Assembly: GCF_040361215.1 (NCBI RefSeq)
Contig: NZ_APND01000005.1
Coordinates: 124,001 to 188,000 of the forward strand
Source of the DNA: Salinisphaera dokdonensis
GTDB taxonomy: Bacteria > Pseudomonadota > Gammaproteobacteria > Nevskiales > Salinisphaeraceae
Reading direction: 5' to 3'
DNA: 64,000 bases
Numbering within the stretch: the first letter of the stretch is position 1; each line of letters starts with the position of its first letter. Made by a program: the position numbers and the translations under genes. This document shows positions 35,850 to 46,954 of the stretch, piece by piece. The notes beneath the pieces were generated by a model that was not told the DNA's origin, searched no databases, and was given only the letters and a program-made list of their open reading frames with translations.

Positions 35850-36590
35850 TCAGCCGTGCCGGCTTTGTGCGGTCACCGTATCCTGCGCGAGCGCATCGGT
35901 GAGGAAATCAAATGCGTCATCAACCGAATCCGCTCGATAGAACAGGTCGATGTCGCGCTCTGCTATAAGCCCTAGTTCGACAAACACATCAAAGTTGATG
36001 AGTCGGTCCCAGAAGTCCTTGCCATAGAGTACTACCGGAATTCGCGGTTGTTTGCCCGTCTGTATCAGCGTGAGCATTTCGAACAGCTCGTCCATCGTAC
36101 CGAAGCCGCCCGGGAAGATGATCAGCGCCTTCGCGACGTTCATGAACCAGAACTTTCGCATGAAGAAGTAATGGAACTCGAAATTCAGCGCATCGCTGAT
36201 GAACGCGTTCGACCCCTGCTCATGCGGTAGCTCGATATTGTAGCCCATCGACAGGTCGCGATTGACGTCCGCAGCGCCGCGGTTGGCCGCCTCCATGATG
36301 CCCGGCCCCCCGCCGGTGCAGACATAGTAATGCTCATCGGCCGCGTGTGCCTCCATCGTCCAGCGCGTCATGCGCGCAGCAAGCTCGCGGGCCTCGGCAT
36401 AGAAGTCCACCGTCTTGTCGACCGGATCATCCTCGCGGGGGCGCAATCGCGCAGAGCCCCAGAAGATCAGCGCACGGTGAACCTTGAGTTCAGCCAGTCG
36501 GGTTCTGGGCTCGAGATATTCGGACAACAGGCGCAGCGGACGCGCCTCTTCGCTGAGCATGAACTCAGCGTCGTTATAGGCCTTGGTCAT
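35850..36590 (-). CDS. LOG-family protein (Rossmann-like nucleotide hydrolase)
   Basis: This 246-residue protein has the LOG signature PGGFGTMDELFE, which binds the nucleotide phosphate, and an upstream GGGPGIMEAANRGA. Plant and bacterial LOG enzymes release cytokinin-like bases from nucleoside 5'-monophosphates. In gammaproteobacteria a related branch (PpnN-type) cleaves purine and pyrimidine monophosphates to base plus ribose-5-phosphate. The length here is that of the shorter LOG proteins. It is the first gene of a two-gene unit with the M14 peptidase. Confidence 0.88.
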   Translation of the reverse strand: MTKAYNDAEFMLSEEARPLRLLSEYLEPRTRLAELKVHRALIFWGSARLRPREDDPVDKTVDFYAEARELAARMTRWTMEAHAADEHYYVCTGGGPGIMEAANRGAADVNRDLSMGYNIELPHEQGSNAFISDALNFEFHYFFMRKFWFMNVAKALIIFPGGFGTMDELFEMLTLIQTGKQPRIPVVLYGKDFWDRLINFDVFVELGLIAERDIDLFYRADSVDDAFDFLTDALAQDTVTAQSRHG

Positions 36591-36716
36591 TAAAACCCCG
36601 GTGAAAACAAATCGTCACGTGCCCTTTTGGGCGCTCGCGCGAGTATATCAGCGCGTTTATGGTCTTCGGGCGTCATCGGCGAACGCCTCGAACGAAAATT
36701 ATCTTTCAAACGATGG

Positions 36717-36744
36717 TTGAATTGTTTGCGCCGGCACCTATAAA
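36717..36744 (+). promoter_or_regulatory. Promoter of clpB
   Basis: TTGAAT, a 16-bp spacer and TATAAA form a good sigma-70 promoter about 65 bp before the clpB start. The same bases also read as a partial sigma-32 site (GTTGAAT, 14-bp spacer, CCTATA), as expected for a heat-shock gene. Which factor is used cannot be told from sequence. Confidence 0.5.
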
Positions 36745-36807
36745 CAGGGACATAGCAAAGACGCGCGCCAAACGGCGCCGCGTGACGACTGCCAAGGGAA
36801 CGATGCA

Positions 36808-39396
<2,589 letters not shown>

Positions 39397-39422
39397 CCCC
39401 GTCGGCAATCGCGACCGTACGA

Positions 39423-39460
39423 GCCCGCGGCCCGAGTGATGTCGGGTCGCGGGCTTTTTT
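39423..39460 (+). terminator. Rho-independent terminator of clpB
   Basis: A 13-bp stem (GCCCGCGGCCCGA / TCGGGTCGCGGGC, one G-U pair) with a short loop is followed by six T. Confidence 0.9.
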
Positions 39461-39467
39461 GTGGTGT

Positions 39468-40430
39468 CTACAGCGAAGCGATTGTCTCGCGCATCCGCTT
39501 GCGCTGTGCGGCATCCGGCAGCTTGCCGTAGCCGGCGTGCATGTTGTCGCGCAGGTGCTCGGGATCGCTGGTCGCCGGGATGGCCGCCGTGACCGTCTCG
39601 TTGGCCAGGACATATTTCAGCGCGAACTGGGCCCAGGAAAAGCAGTCGAAATCCTTCGCATATTCCGGTAGCTGTTTGCCCTTCGTCGCGCCGAAGATGC
39701 GGCCGTCGTTGAACGCCCGGTTCACGAGCACGGCAATGCCGTGATCCGCCGCCATCGGCAGCAGCCGTTCCTCGGCGTCTGGCGTCATCACCGAGTAGTT
39801 GAACTGGACAAAGTCCATTTCCTTGGTCGCCATCTGGTGTTCGAGCTCGTCGAATGCGCTGGTCAGATAGTGGGTGATGCCGATATAGCGCACGCGCCCT
39901 TCTTCCTTGAGCTGCTTGAGCGTGGCCCACTGGTTTTCGAGGCCGATGAAATTGTGTATCTGCAGAAGATCGATCGGCTCGCCGAGCGCGTCGATCGAGG
40001 ACCGGAACTGATCAAGCGTGGCCTCGCGGCTGGTCTTGCGCACCTTGGTCGCCATGAACAGCTGATCGCGCACGTCGGTATCGCGCGCGATCTCGCCGAT
40101 ATTCGTCTCGGCGTTGCCGTAGGACGGCGAGGTATCCACGAGCGTGCCGCCCATGGCGACGAACTCCTTCATCACGGTACGCAGCTCTTCGGCACTGCTG
40201 GACGACAGGCGCTCATAGGAGCCGGACGAGCCCATGCCCATGGCTGGAATCATCTCGTCGGTGCCCGGAATCGCGCGCTTGATCATGGCCTTGCTGCCGG
40301 CCTCCGCGTCCATCTTGGCGGCCAGCGCCGCCTGCCACGGCAGCATCGCCAGGCCCGCGCCCGCGGCGCCGTAGCCGAGCACGCGCCGACGGCTGATGGA
40401 CTTGTCGAGTATCGAATCGGATCCGCTCAT
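39468..40430 (-). CDS. Tat-exported aldo/keto reductase
   Basis: This 320-residue protein opens with a twin-arginine signal: SRRRVLGYGAAGAGLAMLP followed by an AxA cleavage site (AALAA). It is therefore likely exported folded, with cofactor. The mature part is an aldo/keto reductase barrel: catalytic Asp and Tyr in LVDTSPSYGNAE, Lys in ATKVR, His in LLQIHN. The C-terminal NADPH-binding segment is IPATSDPEHLRDNM. Such enzymes reduce aldehydes or ketones; how NADPH would be supplied outside the membrane is unclear unless carried by the folded enzyme. The start overlaps the stop of the upstream carrier gene (ATGA). Confidence 0.9.
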   Translation of the reverse strand: MSGSDSILDKSISRRRVLGYGAAGAGLAMLPWQAALAAKMDAEAGSKAMIKRAIPGTDEMIPAMGMGSSGSYERLSSSSAEELRTVMKEFVAMGGTLVDTSPSYGNAETNIGEIARDTDVRDQLFMATKVRKTSREATLDQFRSSIDALGEPIDLLQIHNFIGLENQWATLKQLKEEGRVRYIGITHYLTSAFDELEHQMATKEMDFVQFNYSVMTPDAEERLLPMAADHGIAVLVNRAFNDGRIFGATKGKQLPEYAKDFDCFSWAQFALKYVLANETVTAAIPATSDPEHLRDNMHAGYGKLPDAAQRKRMRETIASL

Positions 40431-41770
40431 ATCGCACCACCTCGATGGGGTTGGGTTGTCTCGTCTTGATTCTGTTGGCCCTGCTCGCGCGCCCGGCGGG
40501 CACGCCCAAGCGCGATGCCGAAGCCAGCCCAGATCGCGGCCAGCGGCATCGCGGCAAAGGCCAGTGCCGACAGGCCCAGGCCGATGGCCGACAGGCCGGT
40601 GAACAACCAGCCACTGGCGGCATCGCCACCACGGTAGACCACGGTATCGATGAAATTCTTCGCCTTGTACTTGTCCTCGGCGCTGACCACCGAAAACAGC
40701 ATCTCGCGTGCCGGTTTGGTGATCGCATAGTTGCCGGCCCGACGTACCACCTGAAATACCACGAGCACCACCAGCGTCGGCGCCAGGCCTAACGCTCCGA
40801 AGCCAACGGCAACCGCCACCGGAATCATGGCCAGCGCAATCGGCAGGCCGAGCCAGGTCACCAGCCGCGCGGTGGCAAAGAATTGCAGCGCAAGCGTCAG
40901 CGTGTTGGTCGCCAGATCCATGACGGCGAACACCTGCGTGCGCTGGGCGCTGCTCTCGAACGCGCCCTCGACAATTCTCGCCTGCTCGAAATACAGGAAA
41001 GTCGACAGCGCTGAATAGAACACGATGAATACGCAGATGCCGAGCAGGTACGGCGAGCGCGCGACATGCGTCGCGCCGGACCAGACGCTTTCACTACGCA
41101 CCCTGGCGCTCGGCTTTGCGCCGGATGCCGGACCGGCGCGCTGCATGACCTGCAATGCGCAGACCACCGCCGCGATCAGCAACGCCGCAGATAGCGGCAG
41201 CAGATTGATCGGCCCAAGGCGCTCGACCAGTAGCGTGGTCAGACCTGGCCCGGCAATCGCGCCGAGACTACCGCCTGCCGCGATCAGTCCGAACAGCCGC
41301 AGTGCCTGATCCTTGTCGAACACGTCGTTCATCACGCTCCAGAACAGCGAGATGACGAACAGATTGAACACGCTCACCCACACGAAGAAGGCGCGAGCGG
41401 TCCATTCCGGCGCAACCTCGGCGCGCAGCAATACAAAGAACACCAGCAGATTCGCGACAAAGAACCCGTAACTGACGATCACCACGCCGCGCCGCGAGAA
41501 ACGCGCCACCGCCCAGCCAAAGGCCGGCACCACGGCCAGCATGAGCACGAATGTGGCAGAGAACACCCACGCCAGTGCATCTACCCCGCCTTGGATACCC
41601 ATCTCGTCGCGCAGCGGGCGCAGGATGTAGTAGCCGCAAAGAAGGCAGAAGAAGTAAGCGAACGACCAGGCGACCGGCACAAACTCGCCGGACTCCAGCT
41701 TGAGCGCGCGGGACAAACGCCCGGTCACGCTTTTGCCCACAGCGACAAGGTGTTGTGCATGCGACCCCAT
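40427..41770 (-). CDS. 12-helix carrier of the nucleotide-transporter/MFS-like type
   Basis: This 447-residue membrane protein has about 12 helices. YFFCLLCGYYILRPLRDEMG resembles the first helix and loop of ADP/ATP-carrier-type proteins (TLC/Npt1), and LFWSVMNDVFDKDQALRLFG fits their TM4-5 region. From memory, free-living gammaproteobacteria carry related proteins labelled NTP/NDP exchange transporter or simply MFS. The substrate is not established. It is translationally coupled to the Tat-exported reductase downstream (4-bp overlap), so a shared pathway is plausible. Confidence 0.8.
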   Translation of the reverse strand: MGSHAQHLVAVGKSVTGRLSRALKLESGEFVPVAWSFAYFFCLLCGYYILRPLRDEMGIQGGVDALAWVFSATFVLMLAVVPAFGWAVARFSRRGVVIVSYGFFVANLLVFFVLLRAEVAPEWTARAFFVWVSVFNLFVISLFWSVMNDVFDKDQALRLFGLIAAGGSLGAIAGPGLTTLLVERLGPINLLPLSAALLIAAVVCALQVMQRAGPASGAKPSARVRSESVWSGATHVARSPYLLGICVFIVFYSALSTFLYFEQARIVEGAFESSAQRTQVFAVMDLATNTLTLALQFFATARLVTWLGLPIALAMIPVAVAVGFGALGLAPTLVVLVVFQVVRRAGNYAITKPAREMLFSVVSAEDKYKAKNFIDTVVYRGGDAASGWLFTGLSAIGLGLSALAFAAMPLAAIWAGFGIALGRARRAREQGQQNQDETTQPHRGGAI

Positions 41771-41831
41771 CCGATTGAAAGCATCAGTAACGAACCTTAC
41801 CTAAGACAAGACGCACGAACAGGAGTTATCG

Positions 41832-42662
41832 ATGCAACACATCAATGCGAATGGCGCAAAGATCCCGGCGATCGGGTTCGGAACATTCGAACTGGAACCG
41901 GCCGATGCCGAGGCGATGGTCGCCCATGCGCTTGAGGTGGGTTATCGGCATATCGACACCGCCCAGATGTACAAGAACGAAGAAGCGGTCGGCCGCGGGC
42001 TGAAGCAGTCCGGTGTGGCGCGCGAGGATATCTTTCTCACCACCAAGGTCTGGACCGATCGGTTTGCCGACGGCGATCTGCAGGCGTCGGTGCGCGAGAG
42101 CCTGGAAAAGCTCGATACCGACTACGTCGACCTGTTGCTTCTGCACTGGCCAAACCCGGATATCTCGCTCAAGGAAACACTGGGTGCGCTAAACGACGTG
42201 CGCGAGCAAGGCCTGGCCCGGCATATCGGCATCAGCAACTTCACTGCCCCGCTGATCGAGGAAGCCGTTGATCAGATGGGAGCGCCGCTGGCCACCAACC
42301 AGGTGGAATACCACCCCTACATCAGCCAGCAGCCGGTGCTCGACAAGCTCGCCGAGCACGACATGGCGCTCACCGCCTATTGCCCGCTGGCCCAGGGCCG
42401 GGTATTCAAGGAGCCCGCCCTCGAGCGGATCGGCAACGCCCACGGCAAGAACGGCGGCCAAGTCGCGCTGCGCTGGCTTGTTCAGCAGGGCAACGTGATC
42501 GCGATTCCCCGTTCCTCGAACAAGGACCACGTCACGAATAACTTCGAGATCTTCGATTTCGAGTTAACCGACGAGGAGATGCGCGAGATCTCGGCGTTGC
42601 ATTCAGAGGATGGGCGGATCATCAATCCGTCGTTTGCTCCCGCCTGGGACAACGCGGCCTGA
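41832..42662 (+). CDS. Cytoplasmic aldo/keto reductase (AKR5-like)
   Basis: This 276-residue protein is of the AKR5/2,5-diketogluconate-reductase type. Catalytic Asp and Tyr lie in YRHIDTAQMYKNE, Lys in TTKVW and His in LLLLHWP. IGISNF and IPRSSNKDHVTNN are the cofactor-binding signatures for NADPH. It probably detoxifies aldehydes or alpha-dicarbonyls such as methylglyoxal. AGGAG lies seven bases before the ATG. It is divergent from the carrier/Tat-reductase operon and ends in a strong bidirectional terminator. Confidence 0.93.
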   Translation: MQHINANGAKIPAIGFGTFELEPADAEAMVAHALEVGYRHIDTAQMYKNEEAVGRGLKQSGVAREDIFLTTKVWTDRFADGDLQASVRESLEKLDTDYVDLLLLHWPNPDISLKETLGALNDVREQGLARHIGISNFTAPLIEEAVDQMGAPLATNQVEYHPYISQQPVLDKLAEHDMALTAYCPLAQGRVFKEPALERIGNAHGKNGGQVALRWLVQQGNVIAIPRSSNKDHVTNNFEIFDFELTDEEMREISALHSEDGRIINPSFAPAWDNAA

Positions 42663-42682
42663 TCCGAACGGACCGTTGCACG

Positions 42683-42716
42683 AATAAGAGCCGCGCTGGC
42701 AAGCGCGGCTCTTATT
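42683..42716. terminator. Bidirectional rho-independent terminator
   Basis: A perfect 15-bp stem (AATAAGAGCCGCGCT / AGCGCGGCTCTTATT) with a 4-nt loop serves the reductase gene and the convergent dehydrogenase gene. The arms' own A/T ends act as U-tracts on each side. Confidence 0.88.
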
Positions 42717-42735
42717 TATCAGATTGTTAAGAGAA

Positions 42736-43782
42736 CTATCTCGAAGACGCCTCAATACGTGCCTTCGCCATCTGCGTGGCGACCGTCTCGATCGTTTCGC
42801 CGCGTGAGATAGCCTCGGCAAAGATTTCGTCGAGCGTGCTCTCGATCGAGGCCACACGGAAACGTACGCGCTCGGTGTTGTAGCCCTCGCCGTCGAGTTC
42901 GTCGCTCACATTGATCAGCCCGCCCGCGTTGATGACGAAATCGGGCGCATAAATGATGCCGCGGGCGGCCAGGCGCTCGCCGTCTGCAGCAATCGCCAGC
43001 TGGTTGTTTGCCCCACCCGCCACGATGGCGCAATCCAGCTCGGGAATGCTGCGCTCGTCGAGGATCGCGCCGATCCCGCAAGGCGCAAACACGTCAACCG
43101 ATTGCGCGTGAATACGATCGTTATCGACGATTCGCGCGCCGGCACCGGCCGCCCGTTCGCAGGCCTGCTGGCTGATATCGGAGGCGTACACCAGGGCGCC
43201 GGCGGCCATTAGACGTTCGATCACGCCGAAACCGACGTTGCCACAGCCCTGAACGGCAACGGTTAGACCGTCAAACTCGACGGCTCGCCCTGCCGCGCGC
43301 AGCGCTGCACGCATACCCGCAATCACGCCGTCGGCGGTATGCGGCGACGGATCACCCGAACCGCCTGCTTCCAGGCTGCGACCGACCGCATGCGGAGTGA
43401 CTTCATTCAGCAAGGCGATATCCGCTTCGGTCATGCCCATATCCTCGGTCGCCACGTAGCGTCCGGCCAGGCCATCCACCGCGCGGCCCAGTGCGTGCAT
43501 GCCGGCTTCGCGATCGCGCGGAAACGGGCCCAGCACGACGGCCTTGGCGCCGCCACAACGCAGCCCGGCACAGGCTGCCTTGTAGCTCATGGCTTCCGAC
43601 AGGCGCAGCACGTCCGTGAGCGCGGCCTGCTCGTCGGCATACTCACGAATACGCACGCCGCCCAGGCCCGGACCGAGTGCGGTCGAATGCACCGCCACGA
43701 TGGCGCGCAGGCCGGTCGCGGCGTCCGCCACATGACAAACCTGTTCATGGCCAGCAGCGGCCATTTGCGAGAAAACGGTCAA
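42736..43782 (-). CDS. Leucine/valine/phenylalanine dehydrogenase-type amino acid dehydrogenase (TTG start)
   Basis: This 348-residue protein belongs to the Glu/Leu/Phe/Val dehydrogenase family. The N-terminal domain has LGPGLGGVRI and the catalytic lysine in RCGGAKAVV; ATEDMGMT follows. The Rossmann motif VAVQGCGNVGFGVIERL binds NAD. It deaminates branched-chain or aromatic amino acids oxidatively. The start is placed at the TTG at 43782: CAGGAG lies six bases before it and the resulting TVFSQM aligns with the usual ELFKYM start of leucine dehydrogenases. The upstream open frame is not family-like. Confidence 0.9.
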   Translation of the reverse strand: MTVFSQMAAAGHEQVCHVADAATGLRAIVAVHSTALGPGLGGVRIREYADEQAALTDVLRLSEAMSYKAACAGLRCGGAKAVVLGPFPRDREAGMHALGRAVDGLAGRYVATEDMGMTEADIALLNEVTPHAVGRSLEAGGSGDPSPHTADGVIAGMRAALRAAGRAVEFDGLTVAVQGCGNVGFGVIERLMAAGALVYASDISQQACERAAGAGARIVDNDRIHAQSVDVFAPCGIGAILDERSIPELDCAIVAGGANNQLAIAADGERLAARGIIYAPDFVINAGGLINVSDELDGEGYNTERVRFRVASIESTLDEIFAEAISRGETIETVATQMAKARIEASSR

Positions 43783-44026
43783 GATACGCTCCTGATCAAT
43801 GCAACAGCCAGCAGTCTGAAGGCGTGCCGGGCCAGTGTCGATAACCGCGGTCCATGGTTGCGCCAGCCCTGACTGACAGCAATACTGGCAATGATTTAGA
43901 AAACAACAAGCCACGCGACGGTGGCCGCAGGGCAACAATCCGTTCACACCAGCCCAACCGACAGGATCGCGGGCACCAGGGGACCGGCACATGACGTCGC
44001 CGGCCGTCATTTTTCGGGATACAGCT

Positions 44027-44440
44027 ATGCTCATACGTGCACTGATCGCTGCCTTCGCGCTGGTTGTGAGTTCCAGCGCGTTCGCCCAGGCCGGCGGTAT
44101 CGAGGTCGAGCTCAACAAGCTCGAGCCGGTCGACGGCGCCTGCCGCGCCTATCTGGTGACGCAGAATCTCAGCGATGCGCGCTTCGACGCCGTCCAGCTC
44201 GACGTGGTGATGTTCGACAACGACGGCATCGTTGCCCGTCGTCTGGCGGTGCAGATCGGCCCGATGCCCAGAAACAAGACGAGCATCAAGGTATTCGATA
44301 TCAAGAACCTGGCCTGCCAGGACATCGGCCAGCTGCTGCTCAACGACGTCATCGAATGCCGCGACGACAGCGGCGCGCGCGACGACTGCCTGTCACTGCT
44401 GTCGGTCTCGCAGCGCGGAAACGTGCCTTTCATCAAGTAG
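44027..44440 (+). CDS. Small periplasmic protein of the exbBD/tonB operon
   Basis: This 137-residue protein has a signal peptide (residues 1-19, ending SAFAQA). It contains CRAYLVTQNLSDARFDAVQL, with a pair of further Cys residues near the C-terminus (NLACQDI, VIECRDD, DDCLSL). The fold is likely a small beta sandwich stabilised by disulfides. It lies 66 bp before exbB and is the first gene of the energy-transducing operon. I believe similar proteins accompany ExbB/ExbD in other Proteobacteria, but the role is unknown. Confidence 0.8.
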   Translation: MLIRALIAAFALVVSSSAFAQAGGIEVELNKLEPVDGACRAYLVTQNLSDARFDAVQLDVVMFDNDGIVARRLAVQIGPMPRNKTSIKVFDIKNLACQDIGQLLLNDVIECRDDSGARDDCLSLLSVSQRGNVPFIK

Positions 44441-44506
44441 TTCTGCCATGCCTGCAGCCCAATCACCTGAGCAAAGGTCCGGTTCGACAACGCGAGGAGT
44501 ATCGGC

Positions 44507-45211
44507 TTGAACCAGTTAATGCAGGCTCTCAACGGCGCCCGCGACATACTTACGCTCGGCGGCCCGGTCGTGGTTCTGCTGCTTCTCATGTCGCTGGTGG
44601 CGATCACCATCGTGCTCGCCAAGATGCTGCAATTCCGGCGTGTGCGAATCAACGACCGCCGCAGTGCGCGGCAGGCGCTCAAGATCTATCGCAGCGGCAA
44701 TGCGGCCGCCGCTGCGGCCAGCGCGCGCCGCTCCCCCAATCCGGCAGCCCGCACGCTTGCCCGCGCGATCCAGCTGCGCGACCGACCCGATGTGCCGGAA
44801 CCGGTTCTGCGTGAAGAGATCATGCAGTACGGCGGCGACATGCTCGAATCGCTGCGTAGCCACTTGCGTCCACTGGAAGTGATTGCCGCCCTCGCCCCGC
44901 TGCTCGGCCTGCTGGGCACGGTGCTCGGCATGATCGAGGCGTTTCGGGATCTCGAGCAGGCCGGCAGCCAGGTCGACCCCGCCGTGTTGTCCGGTGGCAT
45001 CTGGCAGGCACTGCTGACCACCGCCGTGGGCCTGGCCGTGGCCATGCCCGTGATCGTGGCCCTGAACTGGCTGGAACGCGCAATCGATCGCTGTGCCCAC
45101 GAAATGGACAGCGTGGTCACGCGCGTATTCACGGTCGACCTCGCCCGCACGTCCAACGTTTCGCTGAGCGACGATGACGACGAACGCAGCCACGACACCC
45201 CGTTCGTTTAG
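44507..45211 (+). CDS. exbB: ExbB/TolQ-type proton channel subunit
   Basis: This 234-residue protein has three helices: one near the N-terminus (GGPVVVLLLLMSLVAITIVL), then two near the C-terminus (APLLGLLGTVLGMIEAFRDLE and TTAVGLAVAMPVIVALNWLE). These carry the conserved Thr and Gly residues of the ExbB/MotA family. ExbB pentamers surround ExbD dimers and use the proton gradient to move TonB. It overlaps the first exbD by 38 bp. Confidence 0.92.
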   Translation: MNQLMQALNGARDILTLGGPVVVLLLLMSLVAITIVLAKMLQFRRVRINDRRSARQALKIYRSGNAAAAAASARRSPNPAARTLARAIQLRDRPDVPEPVLREEIMQYGGDMLESLRSHLRPLEVIAALAPLLGLLGTVLGMIEAFRDLEQAGSQVDPAVLSGGIWQALLTTAVGLAVAMPVIVALNWLERAIDRCAHEMDSVVTRVFTVDLARTSNVSLSDDDDERSHDTPFV

Positions 45212-45620
45212 CGACAGCGTTCGATCGCGCGGACGACGCTCGCTGATCAGCCTGACGCCGCTGATCGACGTCGTCTTCATCCTGTTGCTGTTCTTCATGC
45301 TCGCATCGAGCTTTCTCGACCTGCATTCGATCGTGCTCGACGCGCCCGCCGAAGGCAGCGGCGCACCAGCAGTCGAAGGCGCCTTGCTCGTCGATGTACG
45401 CCTCGACGGCATTCGTTTTGCCGGCCGTTATGTCGGCATGGACGAACTGGTCCAGCGGGTGCGCATCGCGCTGGCCGATGCGCCCGACCGTCGCGTGCTC
45501 GTGCGCCCGGCCGAGCAGGTCAAGCTGCAGGATACGGTGCGTATCCTCGATGCACTCTCCGCCGCGGGCGTTCAGCGCTTGTCGCTGATGGAACTCGCCA
45601 ACGCCGGCCGGCGGCGCTGA
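45174..45620 (+). CDS. exbD: ExbD-type subunit with the conserved Asp
   Basis: This 148-residue protein has a single helix, SLTPLIDVVFILLLFFMLAS-like (about residues 26-46). The Asp in LIDVVF is the proton-binding residue essential in ExbD/TolR. A periplasmic domain of about 95 residues follows (VDVRLDGIRF ... RVLVRPAEQVKLQDTVRI). It overlaps the exbB 3' end and lies 11 bp before a second exbD. Confidence 0.92.
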   Translation: MTTNAATTPRSFSDSVRSRGRRSLISLTPLIDVVFILLLFFMLASSFLDLHSIVLDAPAEGSGAPAVEGALLVDVRLDGIRFAGRYVGMDELVQRVRIALADAPDRRVLVRPAEQVKLQDTVRILDALSAAGVQRLSLMELANAGRRR

Positions 45621-45631
45621 GGCGCTCGGGC

Positions 45632-46039
45632 ATGAAGTTCTCGCGCAGACATCGGCCCCGCGGTAACGGCGACGAATCCGTCCTGCCGTTGACCAATGTC
45701 GTCTTCCTGCTGCTGATCTTCTTCATGCTCGCCGGCCGCCTCGCCTCACCCGAGGCTTTCGAGATCAAGCCGCCGGTATCGACGAGCGAGGCGCAGGCCC
45801 GCCGCGACGGTCTCGAGATCCAGCTCGCCGCCAACGGCGAGATCGCGCTCGATGGCAAACCCGTGGATCTGGAGACGCTGGAACGGCGCGTAGGCGAGCA
45901 GATCGAGGCCAGTCCCGGCCTGGCATTGCGTCTCAAAGCCGACGGCGCGGGCGATGCCACCCGGGTTGTAGCAGTGATGCAGGTCTTGCGCGATGCAGGC
46001 GGCGAGAAGCTGCGCCTGATCACGATCGCGCCCGAGTAG
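45632..46039 (+). CDS. Second ExbD-type subunit with Asn in place of the key Asp
   Basis: This 135-residue protein has the same layout as its neighbour: a short cytoplasmic end, one helix (about residues 18-38), then a periplasmic domain (GLEIQLAANGEIALDGKPVD). The helix reads PLTNVVFLLLIFFML, so the proton-carrying Asp is replaced by Asn. It lies between exbD and tonB in one operon. It may form a heterodimer with the Asp-bearing ExbD, leaving one protonatable site per dimer, or have a regulatory role. Confidence 0.9.
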   Translation: MKFSRRHRPRGNGDESVLPLTNVVFLLLIFFMLAGRLASPEAFEIKPPVSTSEAQARRDGLEIQLAANGEIALDGKPVDLETLERRVGEQIEASPGLALRLKADGAGDATRVVAVMQVLRDAGGEKLRLITIAPE

Positions 46040-46053
46040 CGCAGGCCGCGGCG

Positions 46054-46905
46054 ATGAACATCACCCGTGCCCAATGGCTGTTCGCGATCTCAATCGCAGC
46101 GCTCGCGCACGGGCTGTTGCTGGTCGCGTTCTTCGTGGGCGGCCTGACCGAACACGAACCGGTGGATACGCCGGAAGGCGTCATGGTTTCTCTCGACCGA
46201 CTCGACCCGGGGCCGCCGCCCGAAGCGGTGGCGGCAGAAGCACCCGTCGATGCGCCGACACCGGAAGTTGCATCCGCGACCGCCCCGCCGGCCGCCGAGG
46301 TCAATTCCCCCGACGCGACCGGTCCCGCCCCGCCGCAGGCACCGGAAGCGGTGTCCAATATCGGGCCCACGCCTGCGGAAAGCACGCCGACACAGGCCGA
46401 GCCCGCGCCGCCGAGTGAGGCTGCAGAGAGCATCGAATCCGCGCCGACGATCGCGCCGGCCGCAGAACCGGCCAATGCCGTTGCCGTCGCGCCGATCAAC
46501 ATGATCGAGGCAGTCGAGCCCACGGAGCAGGTCACCGCTCAGGCACCGGAAATCACCCCGACCGAAACCCGCGAGGTCGACAGCGACGCCAACGGTGCCT
46601 ACGGCAATAGCGAAGAATCCACCGACGACTACATTGTGCGGCTACGCGCCTGGCTGTCGCGCCACAAGGAGTACCCGCAAAGCGCGCGCCAGATGCAGAC
46701 CGAAGGCACGGTGCGCATGTATATCGTGGTCGATCAATCCGGGCGCATCATCACCCAGCGGATTACCCAAAGCTCAGGCTCCGAGCTGCTGGATCGCGCG
46801 GCCGAGCAGATGCTCGCTCGGGCGGATCCGCTGCCACGCATGCCCTCTTCGATGCGGCGCAATCGCCTCGAACTGGTCGTGCCGATCGTGTTTTCGCTGC
46901 GCTAG
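46054..46905 (+). CDS. tonB: TonB-family energy transducer
   Basis: This 283-residue protein has an N-terminal anchor helix with the TonB-like SIAALAHGLLLVAFF (about residues 10-30; His19 is in the position of E. coli His20). A Pro/Ala/Glu-rich spacer follows to about 185, then a C-terminal TonB domain: VRLRAWLSRHKEYPQSAR, GTVRMYIVVDQSGRI, SSGSELLDRAAEQML. It spans the periplasm to energise outer-membrane receptors. No TonB-dependent receptor gene is in the window. Last gene of the operon. Confidence 0.93.
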   Translation: MNITRAQWLFAISIAALAHGLLLVAFFVGGLTEHEPVDTPEGVMVSLDRLDPGPPPEAVAAEAPVDAPTPEVASATAPPAAEVNSPDATGPAPPQAPEAVSNIGPTPAESTPTQAEPAPPSEAAESIESAPTIAPAAEPANAVAVAPINMIEAVEPTEQVTAQAPEITPTETREVDSDANGAYGNSEESTDDYIVRLRAWLSRHKEYPQSARQMQTEGTVRMYIVVDQSGRIITQRITQSSGSELLDRAAEQMLARADPLPRMPSSMRRNRLELVVPIVFSLR

Positions 46906-46954
46906 CCGCGACCTGGCCAAGAGGCCAGACTCGAGGCTCGGCCAGCGCGTTCCG

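Noticed and set aside
46913..46928. 6-bp hairpin between tonB and the OmpA-domain gene
   Set aside because: The stem is short and has no T-tract; too weak to call a terminator.
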